The notes: generated by a model not told the origin, from the letters alone. Counted from the first letter of the stretch, positions 5,770 through 13,939 are shown. The stretch: 14,484 nucleotides of DNA from Solobacterium sp. (GCA_017536845.1 JAFWCP010000558.1:1-14484), one strand, 5' to 3'. Numbers and translations are program-made.

Positions 5770-8214
5770 ATGTATTTTGGCTGTTTTTATCTGGACCGGG
5801 AAAAGGATATGATCGTATCCCTGGATATGGAAGGGGATGAGCTTGCCTATGTCCTTTCCACGCCGAACCACCATACCGGAAATCTGATCAACAACCTGGC
5901 AAAACTGTGCGGGCTGCCGGTTTCCCGGGATGCGCAGGGCCTCAAGGTCATTAAGGGCAGGATACCCTGTTATATAGATGCCTATAACCAGCCGGTCTAT
6001 ATTTTCCGGCTGGGGAATACCAAAACAGCCAACATCTATCCGGACGGCAGAATTGAAATGAAGGCCTCTGTGCCTTCCATTTCCAAAACGCTGATGTCGC
6101 AGACCAAGGATTATCGGCTTGATATTGCCCGCACCATCATCAAAAGCTATGTGCCGGCACAATGCAAGTTCCGCAGTGACCTGCATACTCATATGAATGC
6201 CAACCTGCAGCCGGATCTGCTGATTGCCCTTGGCATCTGCCATCAGATCCGCTACCCTCTGTACTACATCCGCAAGCTCGGGCTGCGCTGTACAAAGCAG
6301 CAGGAAGCCATGCTTCAGCACCGGCGGGAACAGACAGCTCTCAGGTATCGTGATTCCGGCCTGACGGGCAAGTATCTTGAGCGGAAGATCAATGACAATA
6401 CCTTTATCAACTTTGCCGCATTCATGCTGGAAAGCCCGGAAAACGCAGCCTTCAACATTCCGAAAATCCGTACGTCACTGGCGATCATGAAGGATGGGCA
6501 GGCGGTCTTTACCAACATCGAAAAGGTCTATCTTTACCGCTATGTCTTCTGCAAGGGCACACCTGCAGAGGATCGGATTGAACTGCATGATATCGAAAGG
6601 ATTCCCGATGCGGATATCCGTGACAGCCTGCTGCAGATGATCAGGGACCATCAGACGGACCGTTATCGGAACAATACGCTGTTCCAGGACAAGCTGCTCT
6701 GGATTGCCCGCAGCTATCAGAAGCAGGGGATTTCCTATGTGGAAATCTCCGATACCACGCTGGTCAAAAAGAACGGGGCGCCGCATATGCTGAAAGAAGT
6801 GCATGAAGTCATGCCGGAAATCATGAAGGAAACCGGCGTCATGATCCGTTTCCTGGCCGGCATCCGCCGTATTCCCCTGACCATTGTCAAGGACAGCATT
6901 GCCCCGGATGATTACCTGAAGGAAAACCTGCAGGTACTGCGGGCCATTGCGGATGACCCGTATGTGGCCGGCAGCGACATCCTTGGCGAAGAGATCAATG
7001 ACATCCGGGAAATCCGGCCGGTCATTGCCGAAATCGTCTCCATCGCAAAGGACGTGCCGGCATTTGTCGTCCGCATCCATGCCGGGGAGAATGACAGCCT
7101 GCGTGACAATGTCGCCAACTCCATCCAGTGTGTTGCCGATGCGCTGGAAGAAGGACAGGCCATGCCGCATGTCAGGATCGGCCATGGCCTGTATACATGC
7201 AACCTGAACACGCCGGCGGGAAGGGCCTTGCTCAGGGATCTGGTAGACTACGGCGTTACCCTGGAATTCCAGATCACGTCCAACGTCAGGCTCAACAACC
7301 TTTCCACCATTGACCATCACCCTTTAAAGCAGTACCTGAAGGCCGGGGTGGGCTGTGTACAGGGGACTGACGGTTCTGCCTTGTATGGGACCGGGTCCAT
7401 TGATGAGCAGCTCTCATTGATGAAGCTTCTGAACCTGACCGAAGAGGACATGCTTGCCATGCGCAGAAGCGAACAGAAAATCATGGATGAGGGGATTGAT
7501 GCGTTCTCGCTCAGGATGCATGGCTTTACGGAAAAGGCCGGCAGCCAGGATGTGCAGGCATATTATGAAACCAGGGTTGCGGGGATCACGGAAACAAAGC
7601 ATCCTCTGAATGTGGAAGAAAAGAAACTTGCCGGCAAAGAGGTCTTTGCGGATATGATCCATCCGCAGCCGGAAGATAAAATCCCTCTTATCCTTGCCGG
7701 GGGCAGCTTCAACAATGACAGCCATCGCACAAGGATTTCCCCTGATGTCAGCCGTATGATTGACGAACTGCTGGAAAAAGCAGATCCAAGGCGCATCTTC
7801 TTCATTGTCGGCAACCGTCTTTCCGGCTATGAAAAGGAACTGCTGAAGAAAAACAGAGGAAGGTTTGATGTTTTCATGTTCGTGCCGGCCCTGGTCAGTG
7901 AACGGGAAGCGGCAAGAATCCGGAAACAGGAAGCCGGTATCCGGATTGCCATTGAACCTTCCGTGATGGGATTATACAAAAGCATTGCCTATGAGGTATT
8001 CAAGCGGCAGCCTTCGGTGCTGCTGGCCCTGGACGGCAATTCCGCCCTGGCCAACCTTGTCCAGGAAGCCCGCAATGCCAAATATCCATGCCGGGTGTTC
8101 ATCTACCCCCATACCAGGAACCTCAAAGCCAAGGTGAATACGCTGCAGGGCTATGTCACCATTCTGGATCCAATGAAAAATGACATGGTCGATCTGATCA
8201 TGCCATGGTTATAG
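5770..8214 (+). CDS. Large adenosine deaminase-like metal-dependent hydrolase with extra N- and C-terminal domains
   Basis: The product has 814 residues, more than twice an ordinary adenosine deaminase. The middle (about 130-590) has the deaminase-family metal-site motifs: HTH at H139/H141, HAGE with H437 and catalytic-type E440, RIGHG with H472, TSNVRLNN, and GTDG with D534. The usual second Asp of the NTDDP motif is Gly here, so substrate contacts may differ. The first ~130 residues match nothing I recognise. The last ~177 (from about 638, IPLILAGGSF, then FFIVGNRLSGYEKELL, LLALDGNSALANL) alternate strand and helix like a Rossmann or SLOG-type nucleotide-binding domain. I chose ATG 5770 because GGAGG at 5757-5761 is 8 bases away; the open frame to 5668 lies in the terminator and promoter. 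Deamination of a free or modified adenine nucleotide is likely, the substrate unknown. Single-gene unit. Confidence 0.75.
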   Translation: MYFGCFYLDREKDMIVSLDMEGDELAYVLSTPNHHTGNLINNLAKLCGLPVSRDAQGLKVIKGRIPCYIDAYNQPVYIFRLGNTKTANIYPDGRIEMKASVPSISKTLMSQTKDYRLDIARTIIKSYVPAQCKFRSDLHTHMNANLQPDLLIALGICHQIRYPLYYIRKLGLRCTKQQEAMLQHRREQTALRYRDSGLTGKYLERKINDNTFINFAAFMLESPENAAFNIPKIRTSLAIMKDGQAVFTNIEKVYLYRYVFCKGTPAEDRIELHDIERIPDADIRDSLLQMIRDHQTDRYRNNTLFQDKLLWIARSYQKQGISYVEISDTTLVKKNGAPHMLKEVHEVMPEIMKETGVMIRFLAGIRRIPLTIVKDSIAPDDYLKENLQVLRAIADDPYVAGSDILGEEINDIREIRPVIAEIVSIAKDVPAFVVRIHAGENDSLRDNVANSIQCVADALEEGQAMPHVRIGHGLYTCNLNTPAGRALLRDLVDYGVTLEFQITSNVRLNNLSTIDHHPLKQYLKAGVGCVQGTDGSALYGTGSIDEQLSLMKLLNLTEEDMLAMRRSEQKIMDEGIDAFSLRMHGFTEKAGSQDVQAYYETRVAGITETKHPLNVEEKKLAGKEVFADMIHPQPEDKIPLILAGGSFNNDSHRTRISPDVSRMIDELLEKADPRRIFFIVGNRLSGYEKELLKKNRGRFDVFMFVPALVSEREAARIRKQEAGIRIAIEPSVMGLYKSIAYEVFKRQPSVLLALDGNSALANLVQEARNAKYPCRVFIYPHTRNLKAKVNTLQGYVTILDPMKNDMVDLIMPWL

Positions 8215-8215
8215 G

Positions 8216-8236
8216 AAAAGCCTTCGGGCTTTTTTT
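8216..8236. terminator. Terminator between the deaminase-like and tyrosine phosphatase genes
   Basis: AAAAGCC (8216-8222) pairs with GGCTTTT (8227-8233) around a TTCG tetraloop, followed by Ts to 8236. It serves the plus-strand gene clearly. On the minus strand it falls right after the phosphatase stop codon but has only four Ts after the stem, so it is a weaker terminator there. Confidence 0.8.
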
Positions 8237-8997
8237 CATTCAAGGTAGAGATCACGAAGCTTCTGCCGTTTCGCTTCCGTCAGGCCGAATTCCGCTTCCA
8301 GATAGGCATCATAATCCGGATAGCGGGCAAGGATGCCGTCAAGGACATAATGGACGCACTGTTCAAAGACGCCCTCATAGGCGATGACCTTGTCTTTTTC
8401 TTCCGGGTCCCTGGCAATCAGGTCGGCTTTTTCCGCCATGACGCGCTCGATGACGGCTTTCCGGTAGTCATTGGTCAGCAGGTAGTCTTTCGTGATGAGG
8501 TCTTCATCTGCCCCCAGGGCAAGAAGGATCAGGATGGCGGCCGTGCCGGTTCTGTCCTTGCCGGCGCTGCAGTGGAATAACAGCGGCACGTCCTCATCCA
8601 GCAGGGCGTCGAACATGACCTGGTAGGCATGGCTGCGGAACAGCATGCCTTCATACATGTAGCGCAGAAAGAGGTTCAGCCCGGTTTCACTGCTGTTTTT
8701 CTGCCCGATGATCCGTTCAATGCCGGCGGGCGACATGTCAAGCTGCTCGCCGTCTTTGTTGATCCAGGCCGGGACGAAAAGGTTTACCGCGCCGGGAATT
8801 TCAGGATCAGGGACGTGGCGCCGTTCTCCGTCCGAGCGGAAATCAAGGATGGTACGGATGCCAAGCGCGGCGATCTCCTGCCGTTCTTCTTCACTGCAGT
8901 CCCCCAGGGCGCCGCAGCGGTAGATGACATTCCTGCGGATGGTTTTCTCCTTGATTGCGTAGCCGCCAAGCTGGCGGAAATTGATTTCTTTTCTCAT
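8236..8997 (-). CDS. Tyrosine phosphatase (PTP-like, NFRxLGGY family)
   Basis: The 253-residue product matches the bacterial tyrosine-protein phosphatase family with an N-terminal NFRQLGGY signature (residues 6-13; Y_phosphatase3 type, related to lipid and phosphotyrosine phosphatases such as Listeria LipA). The active-site loop HCSAGKDRTG has nucleophile C143 and phosphate-binding R149, with the family Lys-Asp pair between them. The upstream strand TILDFRSDGER is the usual general-acid region. GAGGAGG lies 7 bases before the ATG. No signal peptide is visible, so it acts in the cytoplasm. It could remove phosphate from proteins or phosphoinositides; the natural substrate is not evident. It is convergent with the deaminase-like gene and divergent from the metallophosphatase. 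Confidence 0.87.
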   Translation of the reverse strand: MRKEINFRQLGGYAIKEKTIRRNVIYRCGALGDCSEEERQEIAALGIRTILDFRSDGERRHVPDPEIPGAVNLFVPAWINKDGEQLDMSPAGIERIIGQKNSSETGLNLFLRYMYEGMLFRSHAYQVMFDALLDEDVPLLFHCSAGKDRTGTAAILILLALGADEDLITKDYLLTNDYRKAVIERVMAEKADLIARDPEEKDKVIAYEGVFEQCVHYVLDGILARYPDYDAYLEAEFGLTEAKRQKLRDLYLE

Positions 8998-9027
8998 GCC
9001 TCAGCCTCCTCTTTTTCAAACAGCAGT

Positions 9028-9033
9028 ATTATA
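9028..9033 (-). promoter_or_regulatory. Putative -10 box of the tyrosine phosphatase gene
   Basis: A perfect TATAAT reads on the minus strand 30 bases upstream of the start codon. No good -35 box is found at 16-18 bases, so this is a tentative call. Confidence 0.4.
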
Positions 9034-9092
9034 ACCGAAACATAAAACATGTCCGACGGCAAAACAGTACAGCAGGTGATTTTTGAAAAAAG

Positions 9093-9109
9093 GACTCTTC
9101 TGAAAAGTC
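9093..9109 (+). promoter_or_regulatory. Near-perfect inverted repeat upstream of the metallophosphatase promoter
   Basis: GACTCTTC (9093-9100), one T, and GAAAAGTC (9102-9109) match at seven of eight pairs. It sits 5 bases upstream of the -35 box, a common operator or activator position. No candidate regulator gene is adjacent. Confidence 0.3.
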
Positions 9110-9114
9110 AAGGA

Positions 9115-9142
9115 TTGTTCCGACGATTTTTTCGTGTATAGT
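9115..9142 (+). promoter_or_regulatory. Promoter of the metallophosphatase-HAD pair
   Basis: TTGTTC (9115-9120) and TATAGT (9137-9142) have a 16-base spacer and precede the strong ribosome binding site GGAGGAG at 9154-9160. Confidence 0.5.
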
Positions 9143-9165
9143 TCTTGGCACACGGAGGAGAGCCT

Positions 9166-9894
9166 ATGCATTATGTCATGTCGGATATTCACGGCTGTTA
9201 TCAGGAGTATATGGAACTGATCGGCCTGCTGAACCTTGGGGAAGAGGATATGCTGTATGTGCTTGGCGATGCCATGGACAGAGGGCCGGAACCGGTCAGG
9301 GTCATGCTTGATCTGATGGAAAGGCCGCAGGTGGAATACCTGATCGGCAACCATGACCTGATGTTCCTGGAGACGATGTACCGGCTCGAACAGGAAATTA
9401 CCGAAGAATCCATCCAGCGCAGCCTGAACTATCAGATGATGGGGATGTATACGGCCTGGATGCGCAACGGCGGCAATACAACCCTGGCAAAGGTAAAGGA
9501 ACTTGAAAAAGCACAGCGGCATGACATCATAGAGTATCTCGAAGAGTGCATTCTCTATGAGGTGCTGGATATTAACGGGAAACAGTACATCCTTGCCCAT
9601 GCCGGCATCCGGGGATTCGAAGAAGGAAAGCCGCTGGATGAATACGGCGTTGATGACTTTCTCTGGAAGCGTCCCGACTACGGAAAACAGTTCTTTCAGG
9701 ATGAAAACCGGATCCTTGTCACCGGGCATACGCCGACGCCTTTGATCCGGGATGACCGCCAGCCGGTCATTTATCAGGAAAGCGGCCATCTGGCCATTGA
9801 CTGCGGCTGTGTATTCGGCGGGGCTCTGGCGGCCGTGTGTCTGGAAACGGGGGTAGCGTATTATGTCAGGTCGTATAAAGGCAGTCGTGTTTGA
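9166..9894 (+). CDS. PPP-type metallophosphoesterase (serine/threonine phosphatase-like)
   Basis: The 242 residues carry the full calcineurin-like metal site: DIHG (D7, H9), GDAMDRG (D35, R39), GNHD (N62, H63), then HAGIRG and GHTPTP near the C-terminus. The family includes bacterial protein serine/threonine phosphatases (PrpA/PrpB-like) and diadenosine tetraphosphatases of the ApaH type; the sequence alone does not decide between them. I chose ATG 9166, not the in-frame ATG at 9145, because GGAGGAG (9154-9160) is five bases upstream and the family normally starts right at the first metal strand (MHYVMSDIHG). The gene overlaps the following HAD gene by 32 bases, so the two are one operon. Cytoplasmic. 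Confidence 0.87.
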   Translation: MHYVMSDIHGCYQEYMELIGLLNLGEEDMLYVLGDAMDRGPEPVRVMLDLMERPQVEYLIGNHDLMFLETMYRLEQEITEESIQRSLNYQMMGMYTAWMRNGGNTTLAKVKELEKAQRHDIIEYLEECILYEVLDINGKQYILAHAGIRGFEEGKPLDEYGVDDFLWKRPDYGKQFFQDENRILVTGHTPTPLIRDDRQPVIYQESGHLAIDCGCVFGGALAAVCLETGVAYYVRSYKGSRV

Positions 9895-10495
9895 TATGGG
9901 CAGGGTCCTGATTGACTTTGACCCGGCGTATTTCATCGGCTGTCTGGGAATCTTCGGCGAGGATGTACGGAAGCTGGAACGGGAGGTCTTCCAGTCGGTG
10001 GAATGGGCCATGCTGGACCGCGGCAGCATCAGTGAAACGGATGCGGTAAAGGCCATGCAGAAACGCCTGCCGGATCATCTTCATGAAGCTGCAAGGACCC
10101 TTGTAAGCATGCAGGAAAGGCCGATCATCGAGATGGAAGGCATGGCGGGGATCATACGGGAGCTGAAGGAAAACGGCTATCGGATCTACCTGCTGTCCAA
10201 TGCCTCGCTCCGCCAGCATGACTACTGGCCGAAGGTGCCTGCATCCGAGTATTTCGACGGCACGCTGATCTCGGCTGACGCCGGGCTGGTCAAGCCGCAG
10301 CCGGAACTCTACCGGCTGTTCCTGGAACGGTTTGGTTTATGTGCAGAAGAATGCTTTTTCATTGATGATTCGATCATGAATGTCGAAGCGGCATACCTTG
10401 TCGGCATGACCGGCATGGTCTATCACCGGGATGCATCGGAAGTCAGGCAGAAACTGCAGGAAGCAGGCGTAGTCATAGGCTCAGCCTATCACTGA
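9863..10495 (+). CDS. HAD-superfamily hydrolase (subfamily IA, YihX-like)
   Basis: The 210-residue protein is probably a small-molecule phosphatase. Motif I is VVFDMGRVLIDFD with nucleophile D11; the +2 position is Gly, as in the FDxGxVL branch that includes YihX (sugar-1-phosphate phosphatase) and the epoxide-hydrolase N-terminal type. Motif II is LLSNAS, motif III the lysine in VKPQPELY, and motif IV FFIDDS followed by MNVEAA. A helical cap lies between about residues 20 and 85. It starts inside the 3' end of the metallophosphatase gene with GGGGG (9849-9853) 9 bases upstream, so translation is probably coupled. No terminator is evident between it and the cysK promoter. The substrate is not predictable. 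Confidence 0.85.
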   Translation: MSGRIKAVVFDMGRVLIDFDPAYFIGCLGIFGEDVRKLEREVFQSVEWAMLDRGSISETDAVKAMQKRLPDHLHEAARTLVSMQERPIIEMEGMAGIIRELKENGYRIYLLSNASLRQHDYWPKVPASEYFDGTLISADAGLVKPQPELYRLFLERFGLCAEECFFIDDSIMNVEAAYLVGMTGMVYHRDASEVRQKLQEAGVVIGSAYH

Positions 10496-10523
10496 GAATA
10501 CAAAAGGGGAATATTTCAGCCGA

Positions 10524-10552
10524 TTGCGCTTCTTTGCCTGATGGATTATCAT
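10524..10552 (+). promoter_or_regulatory. Promoter of cysK
   Basis: TTGCGC (10524-10529) and TATCAT (10547-10552) are 17 bases apart, giving transcription from about 10559. The ATG at 10551 therefore lies in the -10 box and cannot be the start. The short leader leaves no room for a riboswitch or T-box. Confidence 0.65.
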
Positions 10553-10580
10553 GTTTGCATTCGAAAGGAAGGAAAGAAAC

Positions 10581-11513
<933 letters not shown>

Positions 11514-11521
11514 GCGTATTC

Positions 11522-11547
11522 AGGGACGTGAGGCGTCCCTTTTTTTT
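11522..11547 (+). terminator. Intrinsic terminator of cysK
   Basis: AGGGACG (11522-11528) pairs with CGTCCCT (11534-11540) around a 5-base loop and runs into eight Ts (11540-11547). Confidence 0.92.
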
Positions 11548-11553
11548 CGGCAC

Positions 11554-11577
11554 AAAAAAAAAGACGCACAAGGCGTC
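11554..11577 (-). terminator. Intrinsic terminator of the minus-strand XRE gene
   Basis: On the minus strand GACGC/GCGTC arms (11577-11573 and 11567-11563) enclose a 5-base loop and are followed by a run of nine Ts (A-run 11554-11562 on plus). It overlaps the XRE stop codon and lies back to back with the cysK terminator. Confidence 0.8.
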
Positions 11578-11914
11578 ATTCTGACCAGATTTCGATGGTC
11601 CGGAGGAGTTTTTCCTTCTGCTCCAATGACAGCCGGGAGAGGTTTTCCATCAGCTTGTGATCAAGGAAGTCGGACGTATATGCCGGATCCATCAGGCCGG
11701 CAAGTTCATCAAGGGAAATTCCGGTCAGCCGCGCGTAATAGATCAGTATCTTCAGCGACATGGCGCAGCGGTTGTTCTCCACGTTGGATATGTATCCCGG
11801 GGTAACCTGCAGCGCTTCGGCAACTTCCGTCTGCGTCATTTTCAGGCGAGTGCGAAGCTGTTTGATCTGACTGCCGTATCTCGGCTCTTCCTCAGCTGTT
11901 TTCTTTTTTCTCAT
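11576..11914 (-). CDS. XRE-family transcriptional regulator
   Basis: The 112-residue product has a Lys-rich start, then a Cro/CI helix-turn-helix at about 15-70 (IKQLRTRLKMTQTEVAEALQ, recognition segment TPGYISNVENNR, then LKILIYYARLTGISLDEL). A roughly 40-residue tail (LMENLSRLSLEQKEKLLRTIEIW) is probably a dimerisation helix. I chose ATG 11912-11914 because AGGAG is 9 bases upstream; the longer in-frame ATG at 11965 would lie in the -35 box. Its promoter spacer contains a perfect palindrome that is a good candidate for its own binding site. It is divergent from the RpiR regulator, which it may also control. Target genes and signal unknown. Confidence 0.85.
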   Translation of the reverse strand: MRKKKTAEEEPRYGSQIKQLRTRLKMTQTEVAEALQVTPGYISNVENNRCAMSLKILIYYARLTGISLDELAGLMDPAYTSDFLDHKLMENLSRLSLEQKEKLLRTIEIWSE

Positions 11915-11936
11915 GATCACTTTCTCCTGCACGTTT

Positions 11937-11965
11937 AGCATAAAGGTATTTGAAATACAAAACAA
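11937..11965 (-). promoter_or_regulatory. XRE gene promoter with a perfect palindrome in the spacer (candidate operator)
   Basis: On the minus strand TTGTTT (11965-11960) and TATGCT (11942-11937) are 17 bases apart. The spacer contains the perfect palindrome GTATTTGAAATAC (11946-11958). A repressor bound there would occlude RNA polymerase, so autorepression by the XRE protein is the simplest reading (inference). Confidence 0.6.
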
Positions 11966-11985
11966 TATATTTTAGATAATGAGGT

Positions 11986-12014
11986 TTGATTATTTATAGA
12001 GATTAATCTATAAT
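11986..12014 (+). promoter_or_regulatory. RpiR gene promoter with an inverted repeat over the -10 box
   Basis: TTGATT (11986-11991) and TATAAT (12009-12014) have a 17-base spacer. Arms TTATAGA (11994-12000) and TCTATAA (12007-12013) flank six bases and run into the -10 box, a plausible operator for the RpiR protein itself or for the XRE neighbour. Confidence 0.6.
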
Positions 12015-12052
12015 AGGGCACGAATGAATAAATTATTCAGAAGGGTTTTCTC

Positions 12053-12820
12053 ATGATTATTGACAGACTGACCGAAGAAAAAGGCTTTACCGAAACGGAT
12101 AAAGCAATCGCAAGGTATATTCGGACACATGATATTGAACACATGACATCATCTGAACTTGGCCGCCGGGCCGGTGCTTCGCAGTCAGCGGTGATCCGGC
12201 TTGTCAACAAGCTGGGCATGGCGACTTACCGCCAGTTTCAGATCGAACTGCAGCTGGATAAGTCCCTGCGTATGCATCTGATGGATCAGTTTCCTGTAAT
12301 AGGTGCCCGGGAGGCAGAAATGGTGGCACTTACCATCTTTCAGTCGACTGTATACGATACCAATCAGGGCCTGTCGGCTGCTGTGCTGGAAGAGGTATGC
12401 GCCAGGCTGCTTAAGGCCGAGGTGATTGACTGCTTCGGCGCCGGGATTTCCTCACTGTTTACCAGAATGTTCGTCTTTCACCTGCAGGGGATCGGCCTTA
12501 ATGCCCGCTATATCGAGGTGCCTTCTGAGATGTATATGAGCCATCTTGAAGACCGTCCGCGGATGGCGGTCATCTTTTCCCTGTCCGGGGAGAATCAGAC
12601 GATGGTGGATGCTGCCAGGATTCTGCGGGAGAAAAACATTTATACTGCTGTCATCGCCGGCAATGAGGGATCAGAACTTCGTCCTCTGGCTAGCATCCTG
12701 CTGACTCTTTCCCGGGGGATCCACAGTGATTCCGGCAAGCGGAATTATGATATTTCCTGCCTGTATGTCTGCCATATCATCTACAACCTGCTGGAAGGGG
12801 GAATCCTTCAGCATAAATAA
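12053..12820 (+). CDS. MurR/RpiR-family transcriptional regulator (HTH + SIS)
   Basis: The protein has 255 residues, the normal length. The N-terminal helix-turn-helix (about 33-56: TSSELGRRAGASQSAVIRLV, then NKLGMATYRQFQ) is the classic RpiR pattern. The C-terminal half is a sugar-isomerase (SIS) domain with FGAGISSLF at its start and the phosphosugar-binding loop FSLSGENQTMVDAARIL. Such proteins sense a phosphorylated sugar and repress or activate sugar-catabolic genes. AAGGG lies 8 bases before the ATG. No phosphotransferase or sugar-catabolic operon is adjacent, so the target is elsewhere or is the gene itself; the ROK kinase lies 8 kb away and a link is speculative. Confidence 0.9.
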   Translation: MIIDRLTEEKGFTETDKAIARYIRTHDIEHMTSSELGRRAGASQSAVIRLVNKLGMATYRQFQIELQLDKSLRMHLMDQFPVIGAREAEMVALTIFQSTVYDTNQGLSAAVLEEVCARLLKAEVIDCFGAGISSLFTRMFVFHLQGIGLNARYIEVPSEMYMSHLEDRPRMAVIFSLSGENQTMVDAARILREKNIYTAVIAGNEGSELRPLASILLTLSRGIHSDSGKRNYDISCLYVCHIIYNLLEGGILQHK

Positions 12821-12839
12821 AAAGCGGCGGCGCCGCTTT
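12821..12839. terminator. Bidirectional terminator between RpiR and DUF4230 genes
   Basis: AAAGCGGC (12821-12828) pairs with GCCGCTTT (12832-12839) around a 3-base loop, starting right after the RpiR stop. The minus strand has the better T-run (TTTTTATTT), and the minus-strand stop codon is 8 bases before it. Confidence 0.8.
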
Positions 12840-12846
12840 CTGGTTT

Positions 12847-13914
12847 TCATACGCCGGGAACTTCGGTATTCTCGGCAAATTCAATGTTGACCTTGTATTC
12901 GGGTGAGATGGCGGTGATCAGGGGCTGGAACAGCTCCCAGGTCGTCAGGGACGCGTAGCGGTCCGCCAGTTCAAGGTTTTCCTTCGTATCCAGGGTTTCC
13001 CGCATCGACTGGACGACGGATACTTCCAGCCTGTTGGCGTCTTCCATTTCCAGCTTCAGCTCGCCGAAGGAGAGCAGGCCGTTGGAGGTATCCTGGAACT
13101 CGGTGGCCTCGAGGTCAGGGTTGACGTACTGCAGGGTGGAATGGGGGATGTAGATGGTGACATTGCGGTTGAGCTCATCGACGACGATGTGGTCCTTGTC
13201 CACCTTGCCCAGGTCGATGGTATAGACGCCGGTGCCGTGGTAGGTGATGTTCTTGATCTTGGAGAAGATGGCCAGATTGCCCAGGCCGCTCTTGGTAATG
13301 GTCGTATCGATCTTCATCTCCTGCTCCATGACGATCATCTCCTGATGCTTCGTCGCGGCACCTAATACGGCGTTGGAAAAATCAGCGGCGGTAAAACCAT
13401 GCCAGTCTTCATTTTCCAGGGTGACATCATGGTCATCCAGGGGGATGGCGGTTTCTGCCAGGTCCGGCATCTGGGGGATCTCAATCTGCCGGGCCTTCAT
13501 ATACAGGAAGGTGCCCAGGATGCCGACGGCCAGGCCGATGAGCAGGCCCTTGAGAAAGTTGAACCTGTTCTTCGTTGATTTCAGGGCTGCCGCGGCAATG
13601 CCGACCCCTGCCGCAATCGCCTGTTCGGTTTTCGCCTGCTGTTCCTTTTCCTTCTTTTCCTGTTCTTTTCTGAGTCTTTCTTCTTCTTTTGCCTTCGCCC
13701 TGGCTTCTTCTTCCTGACGCTTTCTTTCTTCTTCCTTGCGCCGCTGTGCTTCTTCCCTCAGGCGCTGTGCTTCTTCCCTGGCTGCATCGGCCCGGGCATC
13801 GGCTTCCTTGATTTTTTCTTCCAGGTCAGCTGCTTTGGCGGCCTGTTTTTTCGTTTTGTCGGTTTCAATGATTTCAGCTTTTGCCTGAATGCTTACACGA
13901 TCTTTCTCTGCCAT
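12847..13914 (-). CDS. Membrane-anchored DUF4230-type protein with a long charged coiled coil
   Basis: The 355 residues fall in three parts. Residues 29-97 are an almost pure Glu/Lys/Arg/Ala helix (coiled coil or single alpha-helix) with no Pro or Gly. One transmembrane segment lies at about 119-138 (FNFLKGLLIGLAVGILGTFL), preceded by KSTKNR, so the coiled coil should be cytoplasmic and the C-terminus outside. Residues 150-355 resemble DUF4230: an alternating strand region with TKSGLGNLAIFSKIKNITYHGTGVYTIDLGKV, then IYIPHSTLQY and a C-terminal IEFAEN segment. The function is not known. AGGAG lies about 11 bases before the ATG, and a promoter lies at 13940-13969. DUF4230 assignment is from memory of the fold pattern. 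Confidence 0.7.
   Translation of the reverse strand: MAEKDRVSIQAKAEIIETDKTKKQAAKAADLEEKIKEADARADAAREEAQRLREEAQRRKEEERKRQEEEARAKAKEEERLRKEQEKKEKEQQAKTEQAIAAGVGIAAAALKSTKNRFNFLKGLLIGLAVGILGTFLYMKARQIEIPQMPDLAETAIPLDDHDVTLENEDWHGFTAADFSNAVLGAATKHQEMIVMEQEMKIDTTITKSGLGNLAIFSKIKNITYHGTGVYTIDLGKVDKDHIVVDELNRNVTIYIPHSTLQYVNPDLEATEFQDTSNGLLSFGELKLEMEDANRLEVSVVQSMRETLDTKENLELADRYASLTTWELFQPLITAISPEYKVNIEFAENTEVPGV
13742..13779 (-). repeat. Tandem 21-bp repeat encoding a coiled-coil heptad
   Basis: A 17-base block, CGCTGTGCTTCTTCCCT, occurs at 13742-13758 and again at 13763-13779, offset by exactly 21 bases, i.e. seven codons. It encodes the repeated REEAQR pattern in the coiled coil, so helix length could vary between strains by whole heptads. 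Confidence 0.7.
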
Positions 13915-13939
13915 GATCTGTACTCTCCTGCTTTCTTTT

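Noticed and set aside
6475..7320. Minus-strand open frame (281 residues) opposite the deaminase-like gene
   Set aside because: Shadow of a long coding region; His/Asp/Gly-rich composition from reading codons backwards, with no recognisable domain.
5770..8214. A RADAR defence system
   Set aside because: Only a deaminase-like protein is present. The neighbours are icd and a tyrosine phosphatase, with no RdrA-like ATPase, so the system call is not supported.
9016..10056. Long minus-strand open frame (346 residues) opposite the metallophosphatase and HAD genes
   Set aside because: It is antisense to two genes with complete catalytic motifs, has no ribosome binding site of note and resembles no family.
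10551..10580. Upstream start of cysK at 10551
   Set aside because: The ATG overlaps the -10 box of a well-formed promoter, and CysK proteins begin near the MTVIHTSL segment.
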